From NCBI RefSeq assembly GCF_000424005.1, contig NZ_AUJB01000003.1, positions 28,056-92,055 of the forward strand: a stretch of DNA of 64,000 nucleotides, in the 5' to 3' direction. This stretch comes from Pseudobutyrivibrio ruminis CF1b. Lineage in GTDB: Bacteria > Bacillota > Clostridia > Lachnospirales > Lachnospiraceae. Made by a program: the position numbers and the translations under genes. The notes under the pieces were generated by a model. It made no database searches. It was not told where the DNA came from and saw only the letters and a list, made by a program, of their open reading frames with translations. Below are positions 35,167 to 43,880 of the stretch, piece by piece; the first letter of the stretch is position 1; the number at the start of each line of letters is the position of its first letter.

Positions 35167-35259
35167 CATCTTGTAAGTATCAAGCTCTTGGTGTTACTCA
35201 AGCGAAGCTTTCTTCAGCTGAGCGGAGTAATATCCAAGGCTTGAGACTGTAACAAGATG
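35167..35259. other. Long imperfect stem-loop between flavoenzyme and OFA genes
   Basis: A 93-base near-continuous hairpin: catcttgt / acaagatg (35167-35174 with 35252-35259), tcaagc / gcttga (35180-35185 with 35239-35244), ttgg / ccaa (35188-35191 with 35234-35237), ttactc / gagtaa (35194-35199 with 35225-35230) and a small agct / agct top. No T-run on either strand, so it is not a normal terminator. Could be an mRNA-processing element, an unknown RNA, or a palindromic mobile repeat. Confidence 0.7.
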
Positions 35260-35267
35260 TACACAGC

Positions 35268-37211
35268 CTAGATGTCAAGTGCTGAGTGGTATCCCCAGTA
35301 AACTGCGTTTGTAATTGTAGATACCTTTGCAGCATCTCCAATGACACGTACAAATGGAGCTGCATCAAGAAGCTCATTTACAACATCTGTGCGTGAACGC
35401 TGTCCAAGTGCGCAGATTACGCTAGCGCCCTCAACAAGAACTTCCTTGCCATCCTTATCCTCACATACAACACCTTCTGCTGTAACCTTTACAGCCTTAA
35501 GTCCAGTATGAACATCTACGTACTTATCAATTTCCTTAAGAAGAAGTGGACGATGACGTACATTAGCATCTGGTGCAAGAGCATCTCTCATCTCGATGAT
35601 AGATACCTTCTTGCCTTCCTGTCCAAGGTGAACTGCACACTCGCAACCAGCAAGTCCGCCACCCATAACTACTACGTTGTCGCCAACCTTTTCCTTCTCT
35701 TTGTAGTAATTGTTTACGATTACTACGTTGTCTCCATCAAGACCTGGAATTGGTGGAACAAGTGGAGTAGAACCTACTGCGATGATAATTGCGTCAGCAT
35801 TTTCCTTCTCAGCATATTCCTTAGTAACCTCTGTGTTAAGACGAATCTCAACGCCAGCCTTTCTTGCAAGCTTCTCATATGTTCCTGTAAGCTGGTACAT
35901 CTCATACTTAAATGGAAGTGCCTGCTCACTCTTAAGGATACCGCCAAGCTCAGCTTCCTTCTCGCAAAGGATAACTTCGTGACCGCGGCGAGCTGCTGTG
36001 TAAGCTGCATAAAGTCCGCCAGGACCACCACCTGCTACAAGAACCTTCTTCTTTACTGGAGCTGGCTGCACCTCATCACCTTCAATTTCACGTCCAATGA
36101 GAGGATTAACTGTACAACGACGTGTAGATGTAGCTGCACGCTCTGCCATACATGTAAAGCATCTTAAGCAACGAACGATTTCGTCATCACGATTCTCTGT
36201 AATCTTCTGTGGAAGATATGGATCTGCAAGAAGTGCACGTCCCATATATACAATATCAGCCTTACCTGAAGCGATAATCTCTTCCATCTGAGCTGGGTCA
36301 TTAAGACCACCAAGTGTAGCTACTGGAACCTTTACATGCTTTTTAATCTCTGCTGCAAGGAATACGTTACGTCCATGCTCTTCAAACATAGAAGGATGTG
36401 TAATTCCAAATGTCTTCTGATATGTACCAGCAGATACATGAAGAATATCAACATAATCCTCAAGCTGCTTTGCAATTTCAATACCATCTTCAAGTCCATA
36501 ACCACCCTCACAGAACTCAGAACCACTCATTCTAAATTCGATTGGGAAACGAGGACCTACAGCCTCACGAATAGATGTAAGAATTTCCTTTGCAAGTCTG
36601 CAACGGTTCTCAAGGCTTCCACCATACTCATCAGTTCTCTGATTGAAAAGTGGTGACAGGAACTGGTTAATAAGCCATCCATGTCCACCATGAACCATAA
36701 TCATCTCAAAGCCAGCTCTCTTTGCCATAGCAGCAACATCGCCATATGCTTTAACGATTTCATCAATCATTTCCTTTGTCATTCCCTGTACTTCTACGCC
36801 ATCAGGTCTGACTGTGTCCATTGGTCCCCACTGCTTGAGGCTCTTCTGCTTTGTTTTATCTGTCATATATGTACCTGCGAACATACCTGAGTGAGAAAGC
36901 TCAAGTGAAGGCATTCCACCGTGACGTCTAATTGCGTCAGCTGTGTATGTTGCACAAGCAAGTGAATTTAAGATTGCTGGATTAAGTCGGTAAGCGTGGC
37001 TTCCGTCTGATTCGTGAACCATGCACTCTGATACTGTAACAGCACCAGCGCCACCCTTAGAACGGAGCTCATAGAATGCAGTAGACTTAGGTCCGATACA
37101 ACCATCATTTGTAATGTCTGTTCCTCCCATAGGTGCTGAGAACATTCTGTTTCTGAATGTTACACCTGCAACTGTGATTGGACTGGTAAGATGTGGATAC
37201 TTTCTAACCAT
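35268..37211 (-). CDS. OYE-like Fe-S flavoenzyme, 2-enoate reductase family
   Basis: 647 residues, in the 2,4-dienoyl-CoA / 2-enoate reductase group. The FMN-binding barrel (about 1-365) has GGTDITNDGCIGP and HGGHGWLINQFLSPLFNQR; a 4Fe-4S motif follows with CLRCFTCMAE and a further Cys at RRCTVNP; then FAD/NAD(P) Rossmann parts (VLVAGGGPGGLYAAYTAARRG, and VVVMGGGLAGCECAVHLG). Such enzymes reduce C=C bonds of unsaturated acids or related compounds; the exact substrate is not visible. AAGGAGGAAAT precedes the ATG. With the OFA transporter downstream and LysR upstream it looks like an uptake-and-reduction module, perhaps for hydroxycinnamates released from plant wall. Confidence 0.9.
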   Translation of the reverse strand: MVRKYPHLTSPITVAGVTFRNRMFSAPMGGTDITNDGCIGPKSTAFYELRSKGGAGAVTVSECMVHESDGSHAYRLNPAILNSLACATYTADAIRRHGGMPSLELSHSGMFAGTYMTDKTKQKSLKQWGPMDTVRPDGVEVQGMTKEMIDEIVKAYGDVAAMAKRAGFEMIMVHGGHGWLINQFLSPLFNQRTDEYGGSLENRCRLAKEILTSIREAVGPRFPIEFRMSGSEFCEGGYGLEDGIEIAKQLEDYVDILHVSAGTYQKTFGITHPSMFEEHGRNVFLAAEIKKHVKVPVATLGGLNDPAQMEEIIASGKADIVYMGRALLADPYLPQKITENRDDEIVRCLRCFTCMAERAATSTRRCTVNPLIGREIEGDEVQPAPVKKKVLVAGGGPGGLYAAYTAARRGHEVILCEKEAELGGILKSEQALPFKYEMYQLTGTYEKLARKAGVEIRLNTEVTKEYAEKENADAIIIAVGSTPLVPPIPGLDGDNVVIVNNYYKEKEKVGDNVVVMGGGLAGCECAVHLGQEGKKVSIIEMRDALAPDANVRHRPLLLKEIDKYVDVHTGLKAVKVTAEGVVCEDKDGKEVLVEGASVICALGQRSRTDVVNELLDAAPFVRVIGDAAKVSTITNAVYWGYHSALDI

Positions 37212-37265
37212 CGTGTAATTTCCTCCTTTTACAAGACCGCTTGTTAAATTTATAACGTTCTCATT

Positions 37266-37281
37266 TGTTAATATGTTAACA
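37266..37281 (-). promoter_or_regulatory. Candidate LysR operator ahead of the flavoenzyme gene
   Basis: The dyad TGTTAA-N4-TTAACA fits the T-N11-A form of LysR sites, and overlaps a possible -35 (TTAACA) whose -10 would be TTATAA 18 bases on. The LysR gene lies just upstream. Confidence 0.5.
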
Positions 37282-37305
37282 TTCCTTCCAGTGGCCTTCT
37301 ATCAA

Positions 37306-37345
37306 CAAAAAAACAGGAGGTATAAACCACTGGTTTACACCTCCT
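37306..37345 (-). terminator. Intrinsic terminator of the LysR-ending operon
   Basis: A 14-bp stem with minor mismatch (37315-37328 with 37332-37345) is followed by TGTTTTTTTG on the minus strand. Confidence 0.9.
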
Positions 37346-37350
37346 ACATA

Positions 37351-38217
37351 TTAATCTATAAATGTGTTTAGAAATTTCCTTACCATAGAGCTTTGCTGGT
37401 TCTCCTTTGAGTAGGCTACATATACCGCCCATGGTATACTGTCTGTAATAGGAATCAGCTTAACATTCTTAGATAAACTGTTCTTGCTGTGGATATCCAC
37501 ATCTATTCCAATTCCAAGTCCCTCTTCCACAAACTCATAAATCATGGCAGCCTCCATGGTCTTGGCCCTGATTGTAGGGAAGAATCCCTCGTGCTCGCAT
37601 GAGTTGATAAGATTTGTGTAGGACTGATACTTTTCATTTAAACTGATAAGCTGCTCATCCTTGAGATCTTTTATTTTAATTGTTTTTCTACTGTATAGCT
37701 TGTGACCTTTAGGAACTACAGCACACATTATTTTGCTGGAAACCTCTTCTTCAATAAAGCCAACTGCTGCAACTCGTCCAATAACAAGAGCCACATCCAG
37801 CTGTCCCTTAATCAGCTTGTTCTTCACATCCTGATTAGAAGCCTCTTCCCAAACTATGTCTGTGCCCTTGGCTGCATCCTGGAACTGGTCCATCTTCTTC
37901 ATAGGAAGCATACGTATCAACCCACAGGAATAGCCCACATGAAAGGCTCTCTTCTTGTTGCGAATAAGTTCCAGCCCCTGCTCAAGCTCCTGAGTATCCT
38001 CTATAAGTTTCTGGCTCTTCTCATAGAAAAACACACCTGCCTCAGTAGGAATCAGTCCCTGCTTGGTTCTTTCGAAAAGCTGGATTCTAAACTCCTGCTC
38101 CAGCCTGTCCAAAAGCTTTCCCAATCCCTGGGGACTTATAAACAAAGACTTGGCAGCTTTATTAATGCTTCTGGTCTCGTAGCATTCCATAAATGCTCGA
38201 ATATCTTTAACATCCAT
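37351..38217 (-). CDS. LysR family transcriptional regulator
   Basis: 288 residues. N-terminal winged helix (SINKAAKSLFISPQGLGKLLDRLE) and a LysR substrate-binding domain (about 90-288). It is the last gene of a long co-directional run, 12 bases after the deaminase-like gene, and is followed by a terminator before the flavoenzyme gene. The operator-like dyad ahead of the flavoenzyme gene makes that gene its likely target. The ribosome site is weak (GGTGAT). Confidence 0.93.
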   Translation of the reverse strand: MDVKDIRAFMECYETRSINKAAKSLFISPQGLGKLLDRLEQEFRIQLFERTKQGLIPTEAGVFFYEKSQKLIEDTQELEQGLELIRNKKRAFHVGYSCGLIRMLPMKKMDQFQDAAKGTDIVWEEASNQDVKNKLIKGQLDVALVIGRVAAVGFIEEEVSSKIMCAVVPKGHKLYSRKTIKIKDLKDEQLISLNEKYQSYTNLINSCEHEGFFPTIRAKTMEAAMIYEFVEEGLGIGIDVDIHSKNSLSKNVKLIPITDSIPWAVYVAYSKENQQSSMVRKFLNTFID

Positions 38218-38229
38218 AATTTATCACCA

Positions 38230-40689
38230 TTATTTTGCTTCGAATGTGCTCTGCAATTCTTTGATTATGTTTGTAAGGGTATTCTCACTGTCAAACTGAT
38301 AGACATAACCATGTAATGACTTGGCCTTCTGCATAAGATTCTTTGAGCCTGACCACACGAAGATGGCTGATTTACCCTTACCATTCTTGGCTTCCTGAAT
38401 AAGGTTTGTGGCTGCACTGTTTCCATCAAAGGCTACAACTATAGATGGACGGCGCTCAAAAATCTCATAGTTAAAGCTCTTGTATATTCCCATACCCTGA
38501 GACTCAGTAGACACTCTTACCTTCACACCTGATTTCTTAATCTTGTCTGCCTCACGCTTTGTGATGGCAGCAGGTACAAAGCTATAGATTCTGAATCCCT
38601 TTTCATTATGGTCTAGCAGATATTTCTCGTAGCCTGAAAGTTTGTGACCAATAACGAAACATACTTCCTCAGGGTTTAATAATTCCATAAGCTCGTCAAT
38701 CTGCTTTGTAGCATTTGCGCTGAGCTTTGTGGAACGGCTTTCTGTATTAAAGCTTCCTCCCAAAAGTACCACTGGGAATCTGTCCCAGGTAATCTCGGAA
38801 ATCTGCTCTTTTAATTCTGTATTGGCATCAAGAAGTGCCTCGCCCTTTGCCCTCTTTCCAGGAATCTTTACAGTCTGCATCTTTTCAAGAAGCACATCCT
38901 CCAAATCTCTGTCTCCTATAAGCTTGGCAAATTTGGCCTTCTTATCTGAGTATGCCTTCTGGCCTTCTTCGATAATGGCAGCCTCTGCCTCTCGCATAAG
39001 CTTAAGCTCTGCATCGGAAAGACCAAGCATCTTCTCTAGTGAAAGCTCCTCTTCGATAGCATCTGTTCCATAGAGAGCAGCACCATCAGTTCCCTGTACA
39101 CAGCGGATGCCCTGCTTCAGGTATTGCTTCAATGGGTGCTTATCAAGGGAGTTTAGATTGTTAAGTCGTACGTTACTTGTAATCTGGAATTCCAGGACAA
39201 CATTGTTCTCCTTCAGCTCCTTTAAAGCCTCTTTACCCTTTTTACTATTGAGGCTGTATGTATAAAGACCATGGCCCAGTCTCATCTTTGGCATAGGCTG
39301 TCCCTTTGCAAGGGATTCCTTTACGCATGCAATAGAGTGGGCAATGTTATCCTTCTGGCTGTCGTTCTCACCTGCGTGAACACGAATGACAAAGCTTGGA
39401 TCATTTGCCGCTATCTTTACAATCTCCTTGAAAGCTGGCTTAAGTTCGATGATGTCGTTAATCTCTTCACCTACAAAATCGCATCCTGCCACATATGGGT
39501 CAAGGGCTGTAGCCTTAAGTACCTCAAGATTCTGCTCCAAGTAGTTTTCTGGAGTGACTGCATCCTTGATGATAGTAAGTGGAATACGTCTCATGGCTGC
39601 AAGGAAACGAATCATTACTCCTGTCTCCTGATAAATGCTTGGCATTACCTCATGAACCTGACGAAGCATCTCAAGAGATTCATATTTCTTTACCAGAGTG
39701 GTATCACTTATCTCTGCATAATAAGTGCCCTGCTTCTTATAGCCTCTGGCAATCCACAAAAGCTTATCCTGGAAAATAGTGTTGTTGCTGTATACTGGAT
39801 TTTCCTTATCGCGAAGCATCTGCTGAAGTGTGAGCTTTACATCCTCATCAGGAATCATCTCAACCTTTGTAAGGTCAATAAGGTTCTCGCTTTCCACACC
39901 CTTACAGAATACATAACGGTAAAGGTACACTTTTTCCAGATTCGTAAATACGGCCTGACCGTCTTTGATTACTGCAAGGGAACCACGAATCTTTACGATA
40001 TTGTCCTCTGCATTATCAAGGTTATTTAAAATCAGGTCTGCAAAATTTATAAATGTATTATCATCGATTCTTCTATCAAGGTATTTCCCCTGAAGGCCTG
40101 ATGATACAAACTGTCTGGCAACCTTCTCACGCTGCTCTAATGCCTTTGCCCACTGCACATCAGTAAGCTTTAAATCCAGCTTCTTTACATAGTAAAGTGG
40201 GTATCTGATCTGGTGAGAAATTCCAAGAGCAATCAAAACATCACCTGTAAGATTTCCGTTCATGTGAGTATGTAAATCTGCTCTGAATTTGTATTCCCTT
40301 CTGATAAAGGTTTTGAAAATAGTCTTTCCAACTGGTAAATCAAAATCCTTTGTCTGGCTCATAAGAGTCTTTGCAATGGCAGGAATGGTAGCCTTCACAT
40401 CTACTGTTCCATCAGGACTGATGCTGGCAATCTCCATATCATTCAGACTAAAGATATAGCTTTCCTTATTATTACCGTCGATGAAACATGGAATCTCACC
40501 TTTGATGATGAGCATCTCATTCTCATCCTTGGTAAGCTCCAGATGACAAGTCTTTGCAATATTTCTAATCAGATTTCCCGTTCCATGATTAGGGGTCTTA
40601 AGGATATAAAGCATCCTATCTAAATCCTTATAAAGATTTACAATAATATCCTTTTCCTTATCAAGGAAAAAACAGGTGAAATATGTCAT
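38230..40689 (-). CDS. Adenosine-deaminase-like enzyme with extra C-terminal Rossmann-like domain
   Basis: 819 residues, far longer than a normal adenosine deaminase (about 330-350). The first 130 residues are an unassigned N-terminal region. The deaminase-type barrel spans about 135-590: His140 and His142 in DLHTHMNG, His438 and Glu441 in VHAGEND, His473 in LGHGLY, TSN in FQITSNVRL, and Asp535 in GTDGAALYGT. All expected metal and catalytic residues are there. The C-terminal 180 residues (from about 635) read like an alpha/beta nucleotide-binding fold (FPVVLLGGSFN, CFVIGHKLSGYEKYLL), possibly SLOG-like. It is in an operon with a TrmH-type methylase and a nucleoside-kinase-like protein. A housekeeping role is possible, as is nucleotide-based signalling or defence. 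Confidence 0.82.
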   Translation of the reverse strand: MTYFTCFFLDKEKDIIVNLYKDLDRMLYILKTPNHGTGNLIRNIAKTCHLELTKDENEMLIIKGEIPCFIDGNNKESYIFSLNDMEIASISPDGTVDVKATIPAIAKTLMSQTKDFDLPVGKTIFKTFIRREYKFRADLHTHMNGNLTGDVLIALGISHQIRYPLYYVKKLDLKLTDVQWAKALEQREKVARQFVSSGLQGKYLDRRIDDNTFINFADLILNNLDNAEDNIVKIRGSLAVIKDGQAVFTNLEKVYLYRYVFCKGVESENLIDLTKVEMIPDEDVKLTLQQMLRDKENPVYSNNTIFQDKLLWIARGYKKQGTYYAEISDTTLVKKYESLEMLRQVHEVMPSIYQETGVMIRFLAAMRRIPLTIIKDAVTPENYLEQNLEVLKATALDPYVAGCDFVGEEINDIIELKPAFKEIVKIAANDPSFVIRVHAGENDSQKDNIAHSIACVKESLAKGQPMPKMRLGHGLYTYSLNSKKGKEALKELKENNVVLEFQITSNVRLNNLNSLDKHPLKQYLKQGIRCVQGTDGAALYGTDAIEEELSLEKMLGLSDAELKLMREAEAAIIEEGQKAYSDKKAKFAKLIGDRDLEDVLLEKMQTVKIPGKRAKGEALLDANTELKEQISEITWDRFPVVLLGGSFNTESRSTKLSANATKQIDELMELLNPEEVCFVIGHKLSGYEKYLLDHNEKGFRIYSFVPAAITKREADKIKKSGVKVRVSTESQGMGIYKSFNYEIFERRPSIVVAFDGNSAATNLIQEAKNGKGKSAIFVWSGSKNLMQKAKSLHGYVYQFDSENTLTNIIKELQSTFEAK

Positions 40690-40706
40690 GTTAAATACCT
40701 CTATTT

Positions 40707-41522
40707 TTATTTGCTACAAAGCTCCCAGAAAGTCACTGCGCTGGCTGCTGCCACATTCAGCGAATCCACTTCGTTGTACATTGGGATTATTGTAACATAA
40801 TCTGATTTCGCAATTGTGTCGTCTTTTATTCCTGTACTTTCCGTACCAAATACGATGGCTAGCTTCTCCTGCTCCTTCAATTCTGGTGCCGAAAGTGGAA
40901 TGGCGTTTTCTTTTAATGCCATAGAGACTACCTTAAATCCAGCCTGATGTAAAGTCTCAATGTAATCTGAATCCTTTACAAAGTAGGTCCAAGGTACCTG
41001 AAAAACTGTTCCCATTGAAACTCTGGCTGCTCTTCTGTAGAATGGGTCCGCACTTGGATGTGTGAGAAATACTGCCTCCACTCCAAGGGCTGCAGCTGAT
41101 CTGAATATGGCTCCCACATTTGTAGGATTCATAACATCCTCCAGAATGGCTACTCGTTTACTCTGGGCTAAAAGGTCTGCTGGCTCTGGAAGCAATGGTC
41201 TTCTACAGGCTGCCAGTACACCCCTTGTAAGGTTGAAGCCAGTGATATTGTTGATTACATTCAAAGGCGCTATGAATACTTTCACGCTTTCGTCAATATT
41301 TTCAAAGAGTTGACGGACAACTTCCGTTTCAAAGGCTTTTTCTTCCACAAGAAAGGCTAAAGGTTCTGCCCCTCTGTTCAATGCTCTCTTTATTACCTCA
41401 GGAGTCTCCGCGATAAACACCCCACCATTTGGTTCAAAATAATGATAGAGCTGCGCCTCATTATATTTGGTAAACAGCTCTACACGTTCATCATTTATAT
41501 CATTGATAGTAATAACTTCCAT
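40707..41522 (-). CDS. TrmH/SpoU family RNA 2'-O-methyltransferase
   Basis: 271 residues. The N-terminal part (about 1-100) is a substrate-binding domain; the knotted SPOUT domain (about 115-271) has NPTNVGAIFRSAAALG, VFGTESTGI and a final SLNVAAASAVTFWE. It methylates the ribose of an rRNA or tRNA nucleotide in the cytoplasm; the target cannot be told. An AGGAAA site precedes the ATG. It sits 17 bases upstream of the deaminase-like gene. Confidence 0.92.
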   Translation of the reverse strand: MEVITINDINDERVELFTKYNEAQLYHYFEPNGGVFIAETPEVIKRALNRGAEPLAFLVEEKAFETEVVRQLFENIDESVKVFIAPLNVINNITGFNLTRGVLAACRRPLLPEPADLLAQSKRVAILEDVMNPTNVGAIFRSAAALGVEAVFLTHPSADPFYRRAARVSMGTVFQVPWTYFVKDSDYIETLHQAGFKVVSMALKENAIPLSAPELKEQEKLAIVFGTESTGIKDDTIAKSDYVTIIPMYNEVDSLNVAAASAVTFWELCSK

Positions 41523-41533
41523 TAAATTTTCCT

Positions 41534-42289
41534 TTATTTAACAACCACGTAATCACATCTGTCATCAGATGTACCCAAGACCTGCAGGATTAAATCTGCT
41601 TTTGCTGATTTGGTCAGGCAGGTCTTTACATTTACCATATCACTGTAATCCACAAAAGCTGTGGCATCTTCGATGGAATTTCCACTGAGAGCCTTTCTTG
41701 CGATAAGACGGTCTCTTAGCATATTTTCATCTGCTGTCACAGAGATAGTATAATCTGCAAAAGATTTAAGCTCATCCCAGCCTGGCTCATTTAAGAGAAG
41801 ATAATTTCCCTCCAGGATAACAATATCTTTTGTTATCGTAATTACGTTATCCACTGGATTGTGAAGTGTTCTGTCGTACACAGGCCATCCACATTTCTTT
41901 TCACTAAGGCACTTTTTAATGCGTTCCTTAAATAAATCCAGGTCAAAGGTCTCTGGTGCTCCCTTTATCTTTACCATAGGGATAGTCTCCCCATCTCTTA
42001 CCGTGGTATGGCTGGTGAGATATTCCTGTCTGCGGTGGAATCCATCCATTCCAATAGTCTGGATTTCAGCTACACCCTCAGTCTCTTTTGATAGTTTTTC
42101 AAGGAAGCTTACCAGTGTGCTCTTGCCAGCCCCCGGAGGAGCTGCAAGCATCACAAGAATCCTTCTGCCCTTCTCCTGCTGCAATCCAGTCAGCTTTTTG
42201 AGAAGGGGAGTGAAAATATTATTTACAGCCTCTTCGCTGTAGTTTGCTTTTACATCAAGTCCATTTATAGTTACGTTGTAATCAATCAT
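41534..42289 (-). CDS. P-loop nucleoside/nucleotide kinase-like protein
   Basis: 251 residues. Walker A reads AAPPGAGKSTL (about residue 50), followed by MDGFHRRQEYL and VYDRTLHNPVDN, as in the uridine-kinase / phosphoribulokinase / pantothenate-kinase superfamily (FrcK-like group). It should phosphorylate a nucleoside, sugar or similar alcohol with ATP; the substrate is not clear. One base separates it from the GH27 gene, so it might act on a sugar from that enzyme, or on a nucleoside together with the deaminase-like protein. Confidence 0.85.
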   Translation of the reverse strand: MIDYNVTINGLDVKANYSEEAVNNIFTPLLKKLTGLQQEKGRRILVMLAAPPGAGKSTLVSFLEKLSKETEGVAEIQTIGMDGFHRRQEYLTSHTTVRDGETIPMVKIKGAPETFDLDLFKERIKKCLSEKKCGWPVYDRTLHNPVDNVITITKDIVILEGNYLLLNEPGWDELKSFADYTISVTADENMLRDRLIARKALSGNSIEDATAFVDYSDMVNVKTCLTKSAKADLILQVLGTSDDRCDYVVVK

Positions 42290-42290
42290 A

Positions 42291-43580
42291 TTATTTAAAT
42301 ACCTTTACACCATGTGGTGGGATTGTAACCTTTAAGGTCTCCCCTGACTCTACATAAGACTTTGTCCAGATTTCCTTAAAGTGATAGGTCTCTTTGCCCT
42401 CGTCGAAAATAGTATTCAAATCAATCTCGAATTCTTTGTACTCGTCTGAAAGATTAAATATCGCAAATACGGTTTTCTCAAGAGATTTATTATGAGACTT
42501 CCAGATAGCATATCTGTCATCGCGATAGACCTGAGCTGCCTTCCAGCCTTCCTTCATAAGCTCCAGTAAATCTTCATTGATAAGCACTGACAAATCTCCA
42601 TCTGTCATCTTGGTAAGTTCTCCACCAATCATAAGAGGTGAACGGAACATGCACCAGAGAGTCATCATTGTCATAAGCTCATCGTAGTTAAAGTTAGATA
42701 ATCTTTCCTCACCAAAGCCTGCACCTACTGTGCCTACTGGAAGCATATCGCAATCTGGGAAGCATCCAGCCTTCACATGATCCTGCCACATCTCACAGCG
42801 CCAGAACATGTTCTTAAGAAGCTCCCACTTATCCCAGAAATCGTCAGTGATGCGCCACATATTAGCATTGTCACAGTAGTGGAATGCCTTATCAATATGA
42901 GCTGGTCCTGGCGAAAGGCTCAATACAATTTTTCTGCCAGTCTTCATGATGGCCTCATGAAGCATTCTTGTCTCATGCCATCCGCTGAAGTGCTCATCCC
43001 TATACATCCAGGAATCGCAGATATCGTCGCACTTAATGAAATCCACTCCCCAGTCTGCATACATCTGAATCAGCGAATCATAATATGCCTGGCCTTCGAT
43101 AACATTTCTCACGCCATACATATCTGGATTCCATCCGCAGATACTGCCTGGGTCTGCAATGTCAGCTGCTGTCACATTGGTTCCAAATACAGGAAGGTGA
43201 CGCTCTGCTGCAGCCCTTGGAATACCACGCATAATATGAATACCAAATTTCAGACCTAAACTATGGCAGTAATCAGCTAGTGGTTTAAAGCCAGCACCAT
43301 TTTTAGATGATGGGAAACGGCTAGGGCTTGGAATAAATCTTCCGTACTCATCCATCTCATCATCTCCAAATGGAATGTACTGATGCTCGCTTCTTCGTGT
43401 TCCAGCATCATTTGAATACCACTCAATATCCACCACAATATACTCATAGCCAAACTTCTTTAAATGCTTTGCCATGTAGTCGGCATTGGCCTTAATCTGC
43501 TCTTCATTAACAGTGGTGTCATAGTAGTCGTAGCTGTTCCAGCCCATTGGTGGTGTAATCGCAAAATCATTTTTGTTCAT
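42291..43580 (-). CDS. GH27 alpha-galactosidase-type glycosidase
   Basis: 429 residues. ITPPMGWNSYDYYDT is the GH27 start, VVDIEWYS the early conserved acidic strand, and GVDFIKCDDICDSW holds the probable nucleophile Asp; GGELTKM closes the barrel. No signal peptide, so it acts in the cytoplasm on imported oligosaccharides with alpha-galactose or alpha-linked GalNAc or arabinopyranose. The ATG at 43580 is preceded by AAGGAG at 9 bases; a TTG six codons earlier lies at that site and is not the start. Family-specific features are otherwise intact. Confidence 0.9.
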   Translation of the reverse strand: MNKNDFAITPPMGWNSYDYYDTTVNEEQIKANADYMAKHLKKFGYEYIVVDIEWYSNDAGTRRSEHQYIPFGDDEMDEYGRFIPSPSRFPSSKNGAGFKPLADYCHSLGLKFGIHIMRGIPRAAAERHLPVFGTNVTAADIADPGSICGWNPDMYGVRNVIEGQAYYDSLIQMYADWGVDFIKCDDICDSWMYRDEHFSGWHETRMLHEAIMKTGRKIVLSLSPGPAHIDKAFHYCDNANMWRITDDFWDKWELLKNMFWRCEMWQDHVKAGCFPDCDMLPVGTVGAGFGEERLSNFNYDELMTMMTLWCMFRSPLMIGGELTKMTDGDLSVLINEDLLELMKEGWKAAQVYRDDRYAIWKSHNKSLEKTVFAIFNLSDEYKEFEIDLNTIFDEGKETYHFKEIWTKSYVESGETLKVTIPPHGVKVFK

Positions 43581-43637
43581 AGCATCCTTCTCCTTCAAGT
43601 GTCAAAAACTAGTTAACTGTAAAACCCTTATATTTAT

Positions 43638-43865
43638 TTACATCACGCAACTGCCGCCACGTGTCTCCATATCCATGTCCTTTACATATCTGGCATTAAA
43701 CTCCATGTTAATCTCACGAAGCTCCTTCTTACCTTCAATGTATTCCTGATACATCTCTGCAAGCCCTGCCATGCAACCATCGCAGTTTGCCTCTATATTT
43801 CCAAGAGATTCCTTAACAATCTGTTCTCTCTCTTCTCTTGTAGTGTCTTTAATTAAATATGACAT
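43638..43865 (-). CDS. Small conserved Cys-containing protein
   Basis: 75 residues, mostly helical and charged. A CDGC pair at about residues 28-31 and a final Cys at GGSCVM could bind metal or form a redox site. A GAAAGGA site precedes the ATG, and it sits in tight order between GH27 and the phosphatase gene, so it is probably real. No function known to me. Confidence 0.75.
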   Translation of the reverse strand: MSYLIKDTTREEREQIVKESLGNIEANCDGCMAGLAEMYQEYIEGKKELREINMEFNARYVKDMDMETRGGSCVM

Positions 43866-43880
43866 AATATATCCTTTCTA

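Noticed and set aside
35100..35267. Intrinsic terminator reading of the 93-base stem-loop
   Set aside because: No T-run follows on either strand, so it was kept as an unexplained structure instead.
35508..36167. Open frame of 219 codons on the plus strand
   Set aside because: Antisense to the well-conserved OYE-like flavoenzyme; its Cys- and Leu-rich sequence matches no family.
39271..40029. Open frame of 252 codons on the plus strand
   Set aside because: Antisense to the deaminase-like protein with its intact catalytic residues; no ribosome site or family.
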